64,000 nucleotides of DNA from Rhodovarius crocodyli. Its GTDB lineage: Bacteria > Pseudomonadota > Alphaproteobacteria > Acetobacterales > Acetobacteraceae. Below are positions 17,689 through 27,124 of this stretch, piece after piece. The notes under the pieces were generated by a model, which was not told the origin of the DNA, ran no database searches, and saw only the letters and a list, made by a program, of their open reading frames with translations. The stretch lies in contig NZ_SACL01000001.1 of assembly GCF_004005855.1 (NCBI RefSeq), forward strand, positions 310,001 to 374,000, read 5' to 3'. A program made the position numbers and the translations under genes. The first letter of the stretch is position 1. Each line of letters opens with the position of its first letter.

Positions 17689-19179
17689 TCAGTCCCCGAT
17701 GATGCCGAAGCGGCGCCAGACCGGCCGGCGCTCGATCAGCATGCGCTGGATCACGCCGCTGGCCTCCTCGGCCGCTTCCTCGTTCAGCGGGCCCAGGATG
17801 CGGCGCGCGAGGGCCACCGTGTCGGGCATCTCGCGGCCCTCGCTCTCGGGCTGCACGGCCACCGCCAGTTCCAGCCAGGTGCAGGCGATGCCGGAACCGG
17901 CCACGGGCGAGGCCATGCACAGCTGCGACCCGCCGCGCCCTTCCGCCACATATTCCTTCGCCAGCAGCCGGTTCAGCGCCGCCGTCTGCTCGGTGGGGCC
18001 GGAGGGGCGCTGGACCGGCTGGGCGTGGCCCGCGCCGGTCAGCATCATGATCAGCTCACCGGGGTTGGGCGGCTTGCCGGGGGCCAGGCCGCGCAGATCA
18101 CCCAGCCGGCAGGGGCCCTGGCGCAGGGCGGCCGCCATGGGGGTCCACATCGCCTCGCCCATCTCGGCCTCGCCGACATTGACCTTCACCTTCGGCGGCT
18201 CCTGGCCGGGCTCCATGGTCGCGGCCAGCACGATGTCGTCCAGCGCGGCATCCGCGTCGGTGCGGACCATGCCGCGCACGAACACGTCGCGGCGGAAGGG
18301 CCGGGGCACGCAGAGGTCCTTCAGCAACTCGCGCATCGCGCCGGGGGGCGTCGTCTCATAGATCGCGCGCTGGGCCGGGGTGAACAGCGTGTCCGGGATG
18401 TTCTCGCTCAGCGTCACGCTGCCCACGAAATCCAGCTTGGCGGCACCGAAGGCCTTGGCGATGTCCTCGAAGAAGACCGGGCGCCAGTGCTCCGTCAGCA
18501 GTTCATGCGCCAGATAGGACGGGTTCAGCCGGTCATCGTCCTTCACCATCGCATCCAGCAGGGGCGTGCGCGGCAGATAGGCCGGGGTGGTTTCCAGCAG
18601 GCGCCTGGCCAGGTCGGTCGCGGCCTCGACCTTCGCGTTGGTGCCGCCCTGGTGCAGCGCCGCCGCATGGCGGAACAGCCGCTGCAGCGCCGCATCGGAC
18701 CCGAAGCCCGGCAGCGCGTTGTAGCCGGCATAGACCAGCCCGCCCGGCTTCAGCCGGCGCGACAGCAGCCGCATGATGCCCTCGCGCACCGGGTCGCCCA
18801 CCCAGGTCCAGACGCCGTGCAGCGTGGCCACGTCGATCGGCGGCAGGCGGTCGATCTCCTCATCCGTCATGGTCGAGAGATCGGCCTCCACGAACACCGC
18901 GTTCGGGATGCGGCAGCGCTCGGCGATCGAGGCGGCCTCCGCGATGTGGGAGGGGTTGTAGTCCAGCCCCACCACCGTCCAGCCGGGGTTGGCGGCGGCC
19001 AGCGTGTTCACCGTCAGGCCGCGGCCGCAGCCGATATCGACCATCACCAGGTCCGGACGGATCTGCCACTTCACGCCCATCAGGGCGCAGACCGCCTGCA
19101 GCTGCGTGGGCGCGAGCCCCGCCTGGTAGGAGAAGGTATAGGGGCTTTCAGCGATGTAGCCCTGGCTCCAGGCCGTCAT
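17689..19179 (-). CDS. SAM-dependent methyltransferase with regulatory domain, in T6SS operon
   Basis: A 496-aa class I methyltransferase. SAM-binding motif I is VDIGCGRGLTVNTLAA (about 47-62), the acidic motif II is VVGLDYN (about 69), and the post-I block is FVEADLS (about 95-101). GVWTWVGDPVREGI (about 120) and the region to about 300 fit the methyltransferase regulatory domain (PF10119) that often follows this catalytic fold. Residues 300-496 form a further winged-helix-like tail. It is cotranscribed: GAGGAAATGTC precedes its ATG and it starts 9 bp after the tssG stop. The target is unknown. It could modify a T6SS component, an effector or a small molecule; the location is the only clue. 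Confidence 0.85.
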   Translation of the reverse strand: MTAWSQGYIAESPYTFSYQAGLAPTQLQAVCALMGVKWQIRPDLVMVDIGCGRGLTVNTLAAANPGWTVVGLDYNPSHIAEAASIAERCRIPNAVFVEADLSTMTDEEIDRLPPIDVATLHGVWTWVGDPVREGIMRLLSRRLKPGGLVYAGYNALPGFGSDAALQRLFRHAAALHQGGTNAKVEAATDLARRLLETTPAYLPRTPLLDAMVKDDDRLNPSYLAHELLTEHWRPVFFEDIAKAFGAAKLDFVGSVTLSENIPDTLFTPAQRAIYETTPPGAMRELLKDLCVPRPFRRDVFVRGMVRTDADAALDDIVLAATMEPGQEPPKVKVNVGEAEMGEAMWTPMAAALRQGPCRLGDLRGLAPGKPPNPGELIMMLTGAGHAQPVQRPSGPTEQTAALNRLLAKEYVAEGRGGSQLCMASPVAGSGIACTWLELAVAVQPESEGREMPDTVALARRILGPLNEEAAEEASGVIQRMLIERRPVWRRFGIIGD

Positions 19180-19188
19180 GACATTTCC

Positions 19189-20307
19189 TCAGAATGGGGG
19201 CGGGCGCAGCATGGCGTCGCGCACCGGCTGGGTGCGGGGCGCCGTCTGGCCCATCCAGGAAGTAAGGCCGAGCCGCATGCCCGCCGCCCCGCTCAGCACC
19301 GGTTCGGGCAGCGCATCGGGTGACAGGATGGGGTTCAGCGCGAAATCCTGCTCCGGGCCCACGAACAGGCGGATCATGGAGCACAGCCGCGCATGCAGCG
19401 GCTCACCCGGAAGCAGGCGGTCGAACAGCGCGCGGCCGATGGGGCCCACGCGGACGATGAAGCGGGACTGCGGTTCCCACACGCGCGCGCCGATGGCCAT
19501 GTCCATGCCGAGCGTGGAATGCGCGGCCCCCAGGCGCGTCTGCTCGGCCTCGGGCAGGCGCAGCCAGCCGCCGGCGAATTCCACGATCTCGACCGGGCGG
19601 CCGATCTCCTCCTCCAGCATGGCGCGCAGGCGCTCGGCGCTGCGGGTGCGGGCCGAGAGGTTGCCCGCGTGATAGCGCAGCACGGAGGGTGCCGCGGAAA
19701 CCCGCCCCGACAGCCCGCCCGTGAGCATGCCGATGGCCGCATCCAGCGCGCGCTCGGCAGGCACCGGGTCGCGCGCCGGGCGGTACTTGGCGCCCGCGCG
19801 CACCCACATGCCGGTGAAGCGGCGGGACAGCAGCTCCAGGAACTTCGGCAGCGCGTCCTGGCGGCGGCGCAGCTGCGCGCCGGCGGTGGCGGTGTAGTGG
19901 CGCGGCAGCGTGCCGGCCGGGCCGATCATGCCGAACAACGGCGTGGTGATGCGGCCCGAGGCGTCGTCGAAACCGCTGACCTCGGCCAGCGGCAGGGAGA
20001 GGTTGGCGGGCGCGCTGTAAGGCAGCGCCACCACATCCCGCCCCGCCGAGAAGCCGGCGACGAAGGCCGCCTGGTCCAGGTCGAAGCGCTGGGGCTCCTT
20101 GCGCAGCAGCTCACGCGGGCTGGGCGCGGGCGGGGGGGCGGGCTCGGGCGGGGCCGCGGGCGCGGGTGCCGCCGCCACGGGATCGGGCTCGGGCTCGGGC
20201 TCGGGCTGCGGCTCGGGGACAGGTGCGGGCACCGGTACCGGCGGCGGGGCCACCCGGCGCGGCGCCATCATCGTCGCATCGGGGTCGATGTCGTCGTCAG
20301 GGTTCAC
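19189..20307 (-). CDS. tssG: T6SS baseplate protein TssG
   Basis: 372 aa. The C-terminal 280 residues are TssG/ImpH: LLRKEPQRFDLDQAAFVAGF, FGMIGPAGTLPRHYTA, the FVGPEQDFALNPIL segment and a closing LGLTSWMG. In front is an unusual 90-residue Pro/Ala/Glu tail with alternating Glu-Pro encoded by a hexanucleotide repeat. The start is a GTG at 20307 that overlaps the tssF stop (GTGA); an ATG further upstream would lie inside tssF. TssG with TssF forms baseplate wedges. Confidence 0.93.
   Translation of the reverse strand: MNPDDDIDPDATMMAPRRVAPPPVPVPAPVPEPQPEPEPEPDPVAAAPAPAAPPEPAPPPAPSPRELLRKEPQRFDLDQAAFVAGFSAGRDVVALPYSAPANLSLPLAEVSGFDDASGRITTPLFGMIGPAGTLPRHYTATAGAQLRRRQDALPKFLELLSRRFTGMWVRAGAKYRPARDPVPAERALDAAIGMLTGGLSGRVSAAPSVLRYHAGNLSARTRSAERLRAMLEEEIGRPVEIVEFAGGWLRLPEAEQTRLGAAHSTLGMDMAIGARVWEPQSRFIVRVGPIGRALFDRLLPGEPLHARLCSMIRLFVGPEQDFALNPILSPDALPEPVLSGAAGMRLGLTSWMGQTAPRTQPVRDAMLRPPPF
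20184..20207. repeat. 6-bp tandem repeat in tssG
   Basis: Four perfect copies of CGGGCT on the plus strand, followed by a diverged copy. On the coding strand they give alternating Glu and Pro. Slippage would change the N-terminal linker length without shifting frame. Confidence 0.85.
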
Positions 20308-22133
20308 AGCAGCACCCTGGTGCCGCTGCGCGCCGGCCAGCGCGCCTGCACCGTGCCGCGCCCGCGCAGCACGGCCGAGCACCGGACATAGCCGTTGATC
20401 GAGACCTGCAGCGCCAGGAAGCGTTCCAGCACGCAGCCCATCAGGTAAAGCCCATGGCTGGGCCAGGCCTGCTGATCGAAGGTCAGCTTCACCTCAAGCC
20501 CGCGCACGAAGCTGCCCGGGCGCTGGCCCGGCAGCCGCGCCACGCCGGGCGATGCCTCGGCCGCGATCAGCCCGGACATGGCGGCGCGGCTTTCGGGCGT
20601 ATCCCGCAGGTCATGCAGGCGCATCATCTCCCGCAGGGCCAGCGCCCCGTCCTGGCCGCCCGTGACACCCAAGTGGTTCAGCGCCAGGTGCGAGACGAGC
20701 CGCCAGGCGCCGCGTTCCTGCAGGCGCGGGCGCAGCGTCGGGGTGGGTGCCGACAGGCAGCTGGCGGATTGCGCCGGGCAGGTCGCGTCCGCGATGCTCA
20801 GGCGCGGCTGCCCGCCGCCGAAGGGCAGCAGCGCGGGCAGGTCGCGGTTGGTGCACAGCGCGGTGATGGTCAGCACGCCGTCGGCCGGCGCCTGCGGGTC
20901 GAACCGTTCGTCGCGCAGCATCAGCCGCATCTCGGTGCCCGTCAGCGGCAGGGGCGCCGGGCCGCGCAGCCCCACCCACTGCATAGGGGCCGCGTCGCCC
21001 TCGGCCTCGCCTTCCCGCATCAGCCGCTGGAAGGGCAGCACATGGCGGCGCGCGCCGTCCGGCCGGCTTTCGCGGATGTTCAGGATGGAGTGCAGCTCCA
21101 GCCCCTCGGGCCGGCGGGCGTCGGGGATGACCAGCCAGTCGGTCTGGCTGCCGTCCAGCGCGATGGGCTCGCAGCGCTGGGTGAACAGGTTGACCACCGG
21201 CGTGCAGTGCAGCGCCACGTTGTCGCGCTCCAGCATCCGCTCCAGCTCGGGCATCGAGCGGTTCAGATAGACGAACAGGTCGATGGTGTTGGAGGCGTGG
21301 CGCAGCGTGCGCGCCTCCAGCCCCGAGAGCTCGACATAGAGGAACTTCTCGGGGTGGGCGAAATACTCGGTCAGCAGCCGGTGGCCGTCGAAGGCGCGGT
21401 TGGGCCAGGGCAGCGCCGCCTCGTGCCGCTCGAAGCCCACGGGCTTCAGCTTGTCGGCGGGCAGGAAGGTGGCGTCGGGGTCGTTCGGCCCATCGGCCAG
21501 CGCCATGCCGATGCAGGCGGTGCACAGCAGCTCGTGCAGGGCATGGCCCACCATGCCGGTGCCGCGCAGATGCAGGCGCAGCGTGTCGAGCCCCACCTGC
21601 GCGAACAGCAGGTCCGGCACCGAGGTGTTCAGCGTGATGCGCAGGCAGGACAGCGCGCCCTGCACGCGCGGGCTGGCGGGGGCGGCCAGCGGCTGGCCCA
21701 TCAGCCTGACGGCGCTGATCGTGACGGGCCACAGCGTGACATCGTGGCAGGTGATGTAGCGGATGGCCTCCCCGCGCACCGGGTCGGTCTCGACCGGGGT
21801 GCCGCGCTTGGCCAGGGCCGGGCCGCGCGATTCCCGCTTCGGCTCCAGCTGCACCGTCGCCATGCTGGGCACCGGGGCCAGCAGATGCGGCGACAGCAGC
21901 TCCAGCAGCGCGTCGGTAATCTCGGGCAGCTCGTCCTCAAGCCGCTGCTGCACCCGCCCGGCCATGAAAGCCACGCCTTCCAGCAGGCGCTCCACATGCG
22001 GGTCGTCCACCGTGCCGTCGGCGGTGATGCGCAGCCGGCCCGCCGCCTTGCCCGAGGCCGCGGCGAATTCACCCGCCAGGCGCCGCAGCGCCGCCAGTTC
22101 CCGATTGTAGAAGGGGAGAAGGCTCTCGCTCAT
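20304..22133 (-). CDS. tssF: T6SS baseplate protein TssF
   Basis: 609 aa, typical length. It begins LLPFYNRELAALRRLAGEFA and carries DPHVERLLEGVAFMAGRV and DELPEITDALLELLSPHLL, all hallmarks of TssF/ImpG. It assembles with TssE, TssG and TssK into baseplate wedges. It overlaps tssE upstream (ATGA) and tssG downstream (GTGA), showing tight translational coupling across the baseplate genes. Confidence 0.96.
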   Translation of the reverse strand: MSESLLPFYNRELAALRRLAGEFAAASGKAAGRLRITADGTVDDPHVERLLEGVAFMAGRVQQRLEDELPEITDALLELLSPHLLAPVPSMATVQLEPKRESRGPALAKRGTPVETDPVRGEAIRYITCHDVTLWPVTISAVRLMGQPLAAPASPRVQGALSCLRITLNTSVPDLLFAQVGLDTLRLHLRGTGMVGHALHELLCTACIGMALADGPNDPDATFLPADKLKPVGFERHEAALPWPNRAFDGHRLLTEYFAHPEKFLYVELSGLEARTLRHASNTIDLFVYLNRSMPELERMLERDNVALHCTPVVNLFTQRCEPIALDGSQTDWLVIPDARRPEGLELHSILNIRESRPDGARRHVLPFQRLMREGEAEGDAAPMQWVGLRGPAPLPLTGTEMRLMLRDERFDPQAPADGVLTITALCTNRDLPALLPFGGGQPRLSIADATCPAQSASCLSAPTPTLRPRLQERGAWRLVSHLALNHLGVTGGQDGALALREMMRLHDLRDTPESRAAMSGLIAAEASPGVARLPGQRPGSFVRGLEVKLTFDQQAWPSHGLYLMGCVLERFLALQVSINGYVRCSAVLRGRGTVQARWPARSGTRVLL

Positions 22134-22630
22134 CCCTGATCCGCCACCCGCACTTCATGGGAGACGGCCTCGATCACCGTCTCGAAACTCACCGGCTCCG
22201 GCACCGGGTCGCTGCGCAGCACGGCATCGACGCGCAGCTTCAGGCGCCTTTCCAGGTCACCGCCCGAATCGTCGATCCGCACCTTCACCCCGCGCAACCG
22301 GGGTTCATAGCGCCGGATCGTCGCCTCGACCTCGGCGGCCAGTGCCTCGCGCTTCTCCTGCAGGGCATAGCTGCCGGAGGTCGCGTCGGGGATGCCGTAG
22401 TTCAGCGGCGAGGTGATCAGCTCCGGCGCCGTTTCCGGCAGCGGCCAGCGCCGCCGGCGCGCGTTGAGCAGCGCCTCCAGATCCCGCCGCACGGCCTTGC
22501 GCAGCGCCTCCACCGCCTCCTGGGGGGAGCGGGGCATGGCGCTGTCGTCATCGGCATCCGCGATCAGCCTGTCCAGCAGGGGCAGGCGGATCCAGTGCGC
22601 GGCGTTGCGGTTGGAGGGGCGGTCGCTCAT
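22130..22630 (-). CDS. tssE: T6SS baseplate protein TssE (gp25-like)
   Basis: 166 aa with the gp25/GPW fold: an N-terminal LPLLDRLI, the AVRRDLEALLNARRR block, SPLNYGIPDATSG and IRRYEPRLRGVKV near the middle. TssE is the gp25-like wedge protein that helps initiate sheath polymerisation. The stop overlaps the tssF start; tagJ ends 4 bp upstream. Confidence 0.95.
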   Translation of the reverse strand: MSDRPSNRNAAHWIRLPLLDRLIADADDDSAMPRSPQEAVEALRKAVRRDLEALLNARRRRWPLPETAPELITSPLNYGIPDATSGSYALQEKREALAAEVEATIRRYEPRLRGVKVRIDDSGGDLERRLKLRVDAVLRSDPVPEPVSFETVIEAVSHEVRVADQG

Positions 22631-22634
22631 GGTC

Positions 22635-23438
22635 TTACTTGAAGTGCAGTGCCTTCAGTTCGCTGATGGCCACGTCTTCCTCGCCGATCAGGAACACGCG
22701 CTGGCCGATGCCGCGCACCGGGCCCGGCCCCTCGCTCCAGCTCGTCTCGCGGCCCAGCTTCACATCGGCGGGGGCATCGGGCGCGCAGGCGTAGATGGCG
22801 GGCAGGTAGACCACGCCCTCGGTGCTGTCCTTCAGGTTGATGGCGGCGCGGCGCCACACCAGGTCACGCGGGCGCTTGGGCGCGTCGAACTCCAGGCTGG
22901 CGATGCGCTCCACCGGCACCAGGATATGGGTGGCAGAGGTGGTCAGCACCTCGATCATCGGGCCGAAGATGTCGTCGCCGTCGCGGAAATCGCCGAACTC
23001 GATGGTGCGGCCGTCGACCAGCTCCGCAGTGCCGGGGATGGCGGGGCGCGCCTCCTCGGCCTCGACGGCGGCGGCCTCGGCTTCCTCGGCATTGCCGGTG
23101 CGGGCCAGCACGGCGGCGCGCAGGGCGGCCTGCTGGGCGGGGGTCGCGTCATCGCCCTGGAACTTCGGCGCGCGGCCTTCCAGCCACACCTGCTGGCGGA
23201 TCACCTCCGCCCGCAGCACGGTGCGGAAATCCAGCACGGTCGGGATCGGCTGCTCGCTGATCACGGCGTCCAGCATGCGGTCCGCGCGCTCGGCCTGGCC
23301 GTCGATCAGCAGCATCTCCGCCATCAGCCAGCGGGCGTCGAAATCCATCGGGTTGGCCTTCACCAGCGCGGTGGCGGCGGCGATGGCGCCGGCCAGGTCG
23401 CCATTCTTGAAGGCATCGCCCACGGGGTCTTGGGACAT
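22635..23438 (-). CDS. tagJ: T6SS accessory protein TagJ (ImpE family)
   Basis: 267 aa. An N-terminal TPR-like segment (FKNGDLAGAIAAATALVKANP, DARWLMAEMLLIDGQAERAD) precedes the ImpE domain, with the WSEGPGPVRGIGQRVFLIGEEDVAISEL ending. TagJ binds the sheath protein TssB and modulates ClpV-driven disassembly in other systems. Here it lies between tssE and the second tssC, with a 15-bp gap after tssC. Confidence 0.93.
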   Translation of the reverse strand: MSQDPVGDAFKNGDLAGAIAAATALVKANPMDFDARWLMAEMLLIDGQAERADRMLDAVISEQPIPTVLDFRTVLRAEVIRQQVWLEGRAPKFQGDDATPAQQAALRAAVLARTGNAEEAEAAAVEAEEARPAIPGTAELVDGRTIEFGDFRDGDDIFGPMIEVLTTSATHILVPVERIASLEFDAPKRPRDLVWRRAAINLKDSTEGVVYLPAIYACAPDAPADVKLGRETSWSEGPGPVRGIGQRVFLIGEEDVAISELKALHFK

Positions 23439-23453
23439 GATCGTTTCCTGTCG

Positions 23454-24977
23454 TCAGGCCGCTTCGCGCGGGCCGGTGAGTTCGGTGAGCAGCCGGAAGG
23501 AGGCCCCCACATCGTCGAGCTGGTAATGCGGCTGCAGCACCACGGTGCAGCCATAGACGCCGGGCTTGCCGATCAGCTCCCGCACCTCCACCCGCGCATC
23601 GCGCAGGGGATAGCGGGAGGCGACGTCGCCGCCGCCCGCAAGCCCGCTGATATGGCTGTTCAGCCAGGCCTGGAGGCGGGTTTCCACATCCTCCGGCGTC
23701 AGGAAGCCACCCACCATGTCGCGTCCCATCAGCTTCACCACATGCGCGAAGCGGGAGACGCAGAGCATGCTGTTGAACTGGGCCGACAGGCGCTGGTTGG
23801 CATTGGCCAGCTCCGTCGTCATGCGCGGCGGGCGATGGATGGACGGCACGGCGCCGAAGCTCGCCTCCGGCAGCCCTTCAAGCCCGCAGAAGGCGATGAG
23901 CCCGGCGTCGGAGGCCTCGCGCTCCTGCTCGTCGGTCAGGCTGACTTCGAGCGGCGGGCGCGGCGGGGGGCCGGGCGGGTCGGCGCGGAAGCGTTCATGC
24001 GGCAGGGTCTCCACCACCCCGCCCATCGCATCCCAGCCGGGTTCGGCACCGCGCACATCGGCGGGCCAGTGATAGCGGGCAAAGCTGCGCGCGGCGACGG
24101 AGGCGAAGGAATAGACCGCGCTGGTCCAGACGCGCTGGTCGGCGCGGCCCGCATCCTCGGCATAGCGGAAACGGTCCGCGCGGGTGCCGTCGGCGGACCA
24201 GCGGCGCCGGCCCAGCGTGCGCGGCAGCACCAGCCCCACGAAGCGGGTCTCATCCCGCTGCGCCAGCCGCGCCCAGCGCTGCTTCTCGGGGCCCCGGAAC
24301 AGCGCGCTGAAGGCGGTGATGGGCCGGGCCTCGTGATAGCTGTCCAGGCCGAAGAACTCCGGCGAGACCGGCAGCACCACCGGGCAGAAGGAGGCGGCCG
24401 CCACCTCCGACAGGCGCTCCAGCAGCGGCACGTCGTCCACGGGCTCGGTCGCGCTGGGTGAGGGATGGACCTCGTAGTCCACCACCAGCATGCCGTAGGG
24501 CTCGCCGCCCGGCATGCCGAATTCCTGTTCGTGGATGATGCGGAACAGCGCCGACTGGTCGAATTCGCTGGCGCGCTGGAAGTCGCGCTCCACCTCCCGC
24601 CGCCGGGCGTTCAGGATGCGCACCTTGGTCAGCTTGTCCTGCACGAAGCCGTCCACCAGCCAGAACAGGCCGCGCCAGGCGCCCTCCAGCTTGCGCAGCT
24701 TGTCCTCGTGCAGCACCTGGTCCAGCTGGCGCGCCATCAGCGCGTCGATCGCCACGATGTCGCGGTCGATGGCCTCCTGCAGGACCTCCAGCGCATCCGG
24801 CCCGGCCAGGATGGCGCGCAGCCGCGCCTCACCGAACCAGAGAACGAGAAAGGCAGCCTCGCCCATGCGGCGAAGCTGCCTCGCATACTCGGTCCAATCC
24901 ATGGAGGAGCGGCGATAGAAGGCGCCGCCCAGCATGATGCCGCGCATTGATGCAGGCCCATCAATGCGCATCGACAT
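23454..24977 (-). CDS. Second TssC-family sheath protein (TssC40-like)
   Basis: 507 aa, an EvpB/VipB-family protein that shares the main TssC blocks with its neighbour: LEGAWRGLFWLVDG, EFDQSALFRIIHEQEFGMPGG, FVGLVLPRTLGR and SRFAHVVKLMGRDMVGGF. Many residues differ from the main TssC, and its N-terminus begins with MSMRIDGPASMRG. Tandem TssC genes are known in Agrobacterium (TssC40 and TssC41), where TssC41 pairs with TssB. Which one forms the sheath here is not visible. Its start overlaps the stop of the first tssC (ATGA). Confidence 0.9.
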   Translation of the reverse strand: MSMRIDGPASMRGIMLGGAFYRRSSMDWTEYARQLRRMGEAAFLVLWFGEARLRAILAGPDALEVLQEAIDRDIVAIDALMARQLDQVLHEDKLRKLEGAWRGLFWLVDGFVQDKLTKVRILNARRREVERDFQRASEFDQSALFRIIHEQEFGMPGGEPYGMLVVDYEVHPSPSATEPVDDVPLLERLSEVAAASFCPVVLPVSPEFFGLDSYHEARPITAFSALFRGPEKQRWARLAQRDETRFVGLVLPRTLGRRRWSADGTRADRFRYAEDAGRADQRVWTSAVYSFASVAARSFARYHWPADVRGAEPGWDAMGGVVETLPHERFRADPPGPPPRPPLEVSLTDEQEREASDAGLIAFCGLEGLPEASFGAVPSIHRPPRMTTELANANQRLSAQFNSMLCVSRFAHVVKLMGRDMVGGFLTPEDVETRLQAWLNSHISGLAGGGDVASRYPLRDARVEVRELIGKPGVYGCTVVLQPHYQLDDVGASFRLLTELTGPREAA

Positions 24978-26473
24978 CAGGCCTTCTCAGGGATACGCGC
25001 GACCATGCGCATGGAGGTGGTCAGTTCCTCCATCTGCAGCCAGGGCTGCAGGTAGGCCACGGCGTTGTAGGAGCCGGGCTTGCCCGGGATTTCCTTCACG
25101 TCGACGCGGGCGGCGCGCAGCGGGTACTTCGCACGCGCCTCCTGGCCGGCACCCTCCATCGGGTTCACGTAGTTCTGGATCCAGCGGTTCAGCTCGGCCT
25201 CGACGTCCGTGGCCTCCATGAACCGGCCCACCCAGTCGCGCGCCATCACCTTCAGGAAGTGGGCGAAGCGGCTGGTCGCCATGATGTAGGGCAGGCGGGC
25301 GGAGATCGCGGCGTTGGAGGTCGCGTCCGGGCGGTCGTACTTCTTGGGCTTCTGCGTGGTCTGCGCGCCGAAGAACACGGAGTAGTCGGTGTTCTTGTAG
25401 TGGCAGAGCGGCAGGAAGCCGTTGTGCGACAGCTCGGCCTCACGGCGGTCGGTGATGGCGATCTCGGTCGGGCACTTGGTGTCCGAATCGCCGTCGTCGG
25501 ACTTGAAGACGTGGGTCGGCAGGCCGCTCACCTTGCCGCCGCCCTCGGCGCCGCGGATGGCGGTGCACCAGCCATACTGGGCGAAGGCGTCGGTCAGGCG
25601 GGCCGCATGCACATAGGCCGCGTTCATCCAGCAATAGTCGCTGTGTTCCATCGCGCGGGCCGTGCCGTCGGCATTGGCGGGCGCCTCCTCATAGCCGAAC
25701 TCCTCGACCGGCTTGGTGGCCTGGCCATAGGGCAGGCGCGCCAGGGTGCGGGGCAGCACGAGGGTGACGAAGCGGCTTTCCTCGGTATCGCGGAACGCGC
25801 GCCAGGAGGTGTATTCGGCCGTCTCGAAGATCTTGGACAGGTCGCGGGGGTTGGCCAGCTCCTGGTAGTCCTTGAAGCCGAACATGCCCGCACCGGCGGC
25901 CGAGATGAAGGGCGCGAAGGACGCGGCAGCCGCCTGGCTGACGAGCTTCAGCGTCTCCACATCCTCGGGGTGGTTGGTCCACTCATAGTCGCCGATCAGC
26001 GCGCCATAGGGCGTGCCGCCGGGCATGCCGAACTCGGCCTCGTAGATCTTCTTGAACAGGTTCGACTGGTCGAACTCCACCGCGCGGGTCAGGTCGCGGT
26101 TCAGCTCGCGCTTGGAGACCTGCAGCAGGCGGATCTTCAGGCCTTCGCCCGTCTCGCTGTTCTGGATCAGGTAGGAAAGCCCACGCCAGCTGCCTTCGAG
26201 CTTGGTGAACTTCTCATGATGCATGATCGCGTTCAGCTGCTTGGACAGCTGGATGTCGATCTGCTCAATCGCCTTGTTGATGGTCTGCGTCAGGTTGCGG
26301 TTGAAGGTGATGGTGCCCTTCATCGCTTCCTCGGTCAGCGCCTTCACCAGCTCCGAGGCGCGGTCGCGCTCGGTCTGGCGGGTGGCGCCGATGACCTGCT
26401 CCAGGAAGGAGAGGCCGCCTTCCTCGGTCGTCGTCGCCGAGGCGCCGGCAGGCTGGGACTGGGTGCCGCTCAT
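24977..26473 (-). CDS. tssC: T6SS sheath large subunit TssC
   Basis: 498 aa with the full VipB/TssC pattern: LEGSWRGLSYLI, EFDQSNLFKKIYEAEFGMPGG, FVTLVLPRTLARLPYG, SRFAHFLKVMARDWVGRFM and the PLRAARVDVKEIPGKPGSY tail. It pairs with TssB into the contractile sheath. It starts 4 bp after tssB and overlaps the second tssC. Confidence 0.96.
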   Translation of the reverse strand: MSGTQSQPAGASATTTEEGGLSFLEQVIGATRQTERDRASELVKALTEEAMKGTITFNRNLTQTINKAIEQIDIQLSKQLNAIMHHEKFTKLEGSWRGLSYLIQNSETGEGLKIRLLQVSKRELNRDLTRAVEFDQSNLFKKIYEAEFGMPGGTPYGALIGDYEWTNHPEDVETLKLVSQAAAASFAPFISAAGAGMFGFKDYQELANPRDLSKIFETAEYTSWRAFRDTEESRFVTLVLPRTLARLPYGQATKPVEEFGYEEAPANADGTARAMEHSDYCWMNAAYVHAARLTDAFAQYGWCTAIRGAEGGGKVSGLPTHVFKSDDGDSDTKCPTEIAITDRREAELSHNGFLPLCHYKNTDYSVFFGAQTTQKPKKYDRPDATSNAAISARLPYIMATSRFAHFLKVMARDWVGRFMEATDVEAELNRWIQNYVNPMEGAGQEARAKYPLRAARVDVKEIPGKPGSYNAVAYLQPWLQMEELTTSMRMVARIPEKA

Positions 26474-26477
26474 GGGA

Positions 26478-26984
26478 TCAGGCCTCCGGCTTGTTGATGC
26501 CGAGCTCGGAGGAGAGCGCGGCCAGCTTGTTGTTGTCCTTCAGGATGTCCTCCAGCAGCTCCTCGAGCTGGGTGGAGTTGTCAGCCTTGCTCAGCAGGTC
26601 GCGCAGCTTCTCGCGCGTTTCCAGCAGCGCCTTCAGCGGTTCCACCTGCTGGACCACCTTGGTCGGCTCGAAATCATCCAGGCTGTTGAACTTCAGGTTC
26701 ACCGCCATCTCGCTGCCGTCGCCGGCCAGCGTGTTCTCGACGCGATAGGACAGGGTCGGCGCGATCTGCTTCATCACGTCGTTGAAGTTGTCGCGGTCGA
26801 TCTGGGTGAACTTGCGGTCCTTCAGGGGCTTCTGGGCCGCGGCGTTGTCGCCCGCGAAATCGCCCATCACGCCCATGACGAAGGGAAGCTCGCGTTCGAT
26901 CTTCGCGTCACCCACCTCCACATCGTAGGTGATATGGACGCGCGGCTTCCGAACGCGCGTCAGCTTGCCATAGATATCAGACAT
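26478..26984 (-). CDS. tssB: T6SS sheath small subunit TssB
   Basis: 168 aa. It reads [27 protein letters not shown], then [14 protein letters not shown] and [19 protein letters not shown], the TssB/VipA signature. The ATG at 26984 is preceded by GGGGAGA. Further upstream codons in frame are in the intergenic region and have no family match. It begins the main run of tightly packed T6SS genes and is likely driven by the promoter at 27125-27154. Confidence 0.96.
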   Translation of the reverse strand: MSDIYGKLTRVRKPRVHITYDVEVGDAKIERELPFVMGVMGDFAGDNAAAQKPLKDRKFTQIDRDNFNDVMKQIAPTLSYRVENTLAGDGSEMAVNLKFNSLDDFEPTKVVQQVEPLKALLETREKLRDLLSKADNSTQLEELLEDILKDNNKLAALSSELGINKPEA

Positions 26985-27124
26985 GACTTCTCCCCAACGA
27001 TGGTCGTTGCGATGGAATGCGCCAGCGTCCCGAACTGGTCGTGGGAAGCGCCGTTGCGATGAGACGCGCGGAAGCGGCGAGCACCGCCGACGCACGCCGA
27101 AAAACCCTTGGGAACCGGGAGCGG

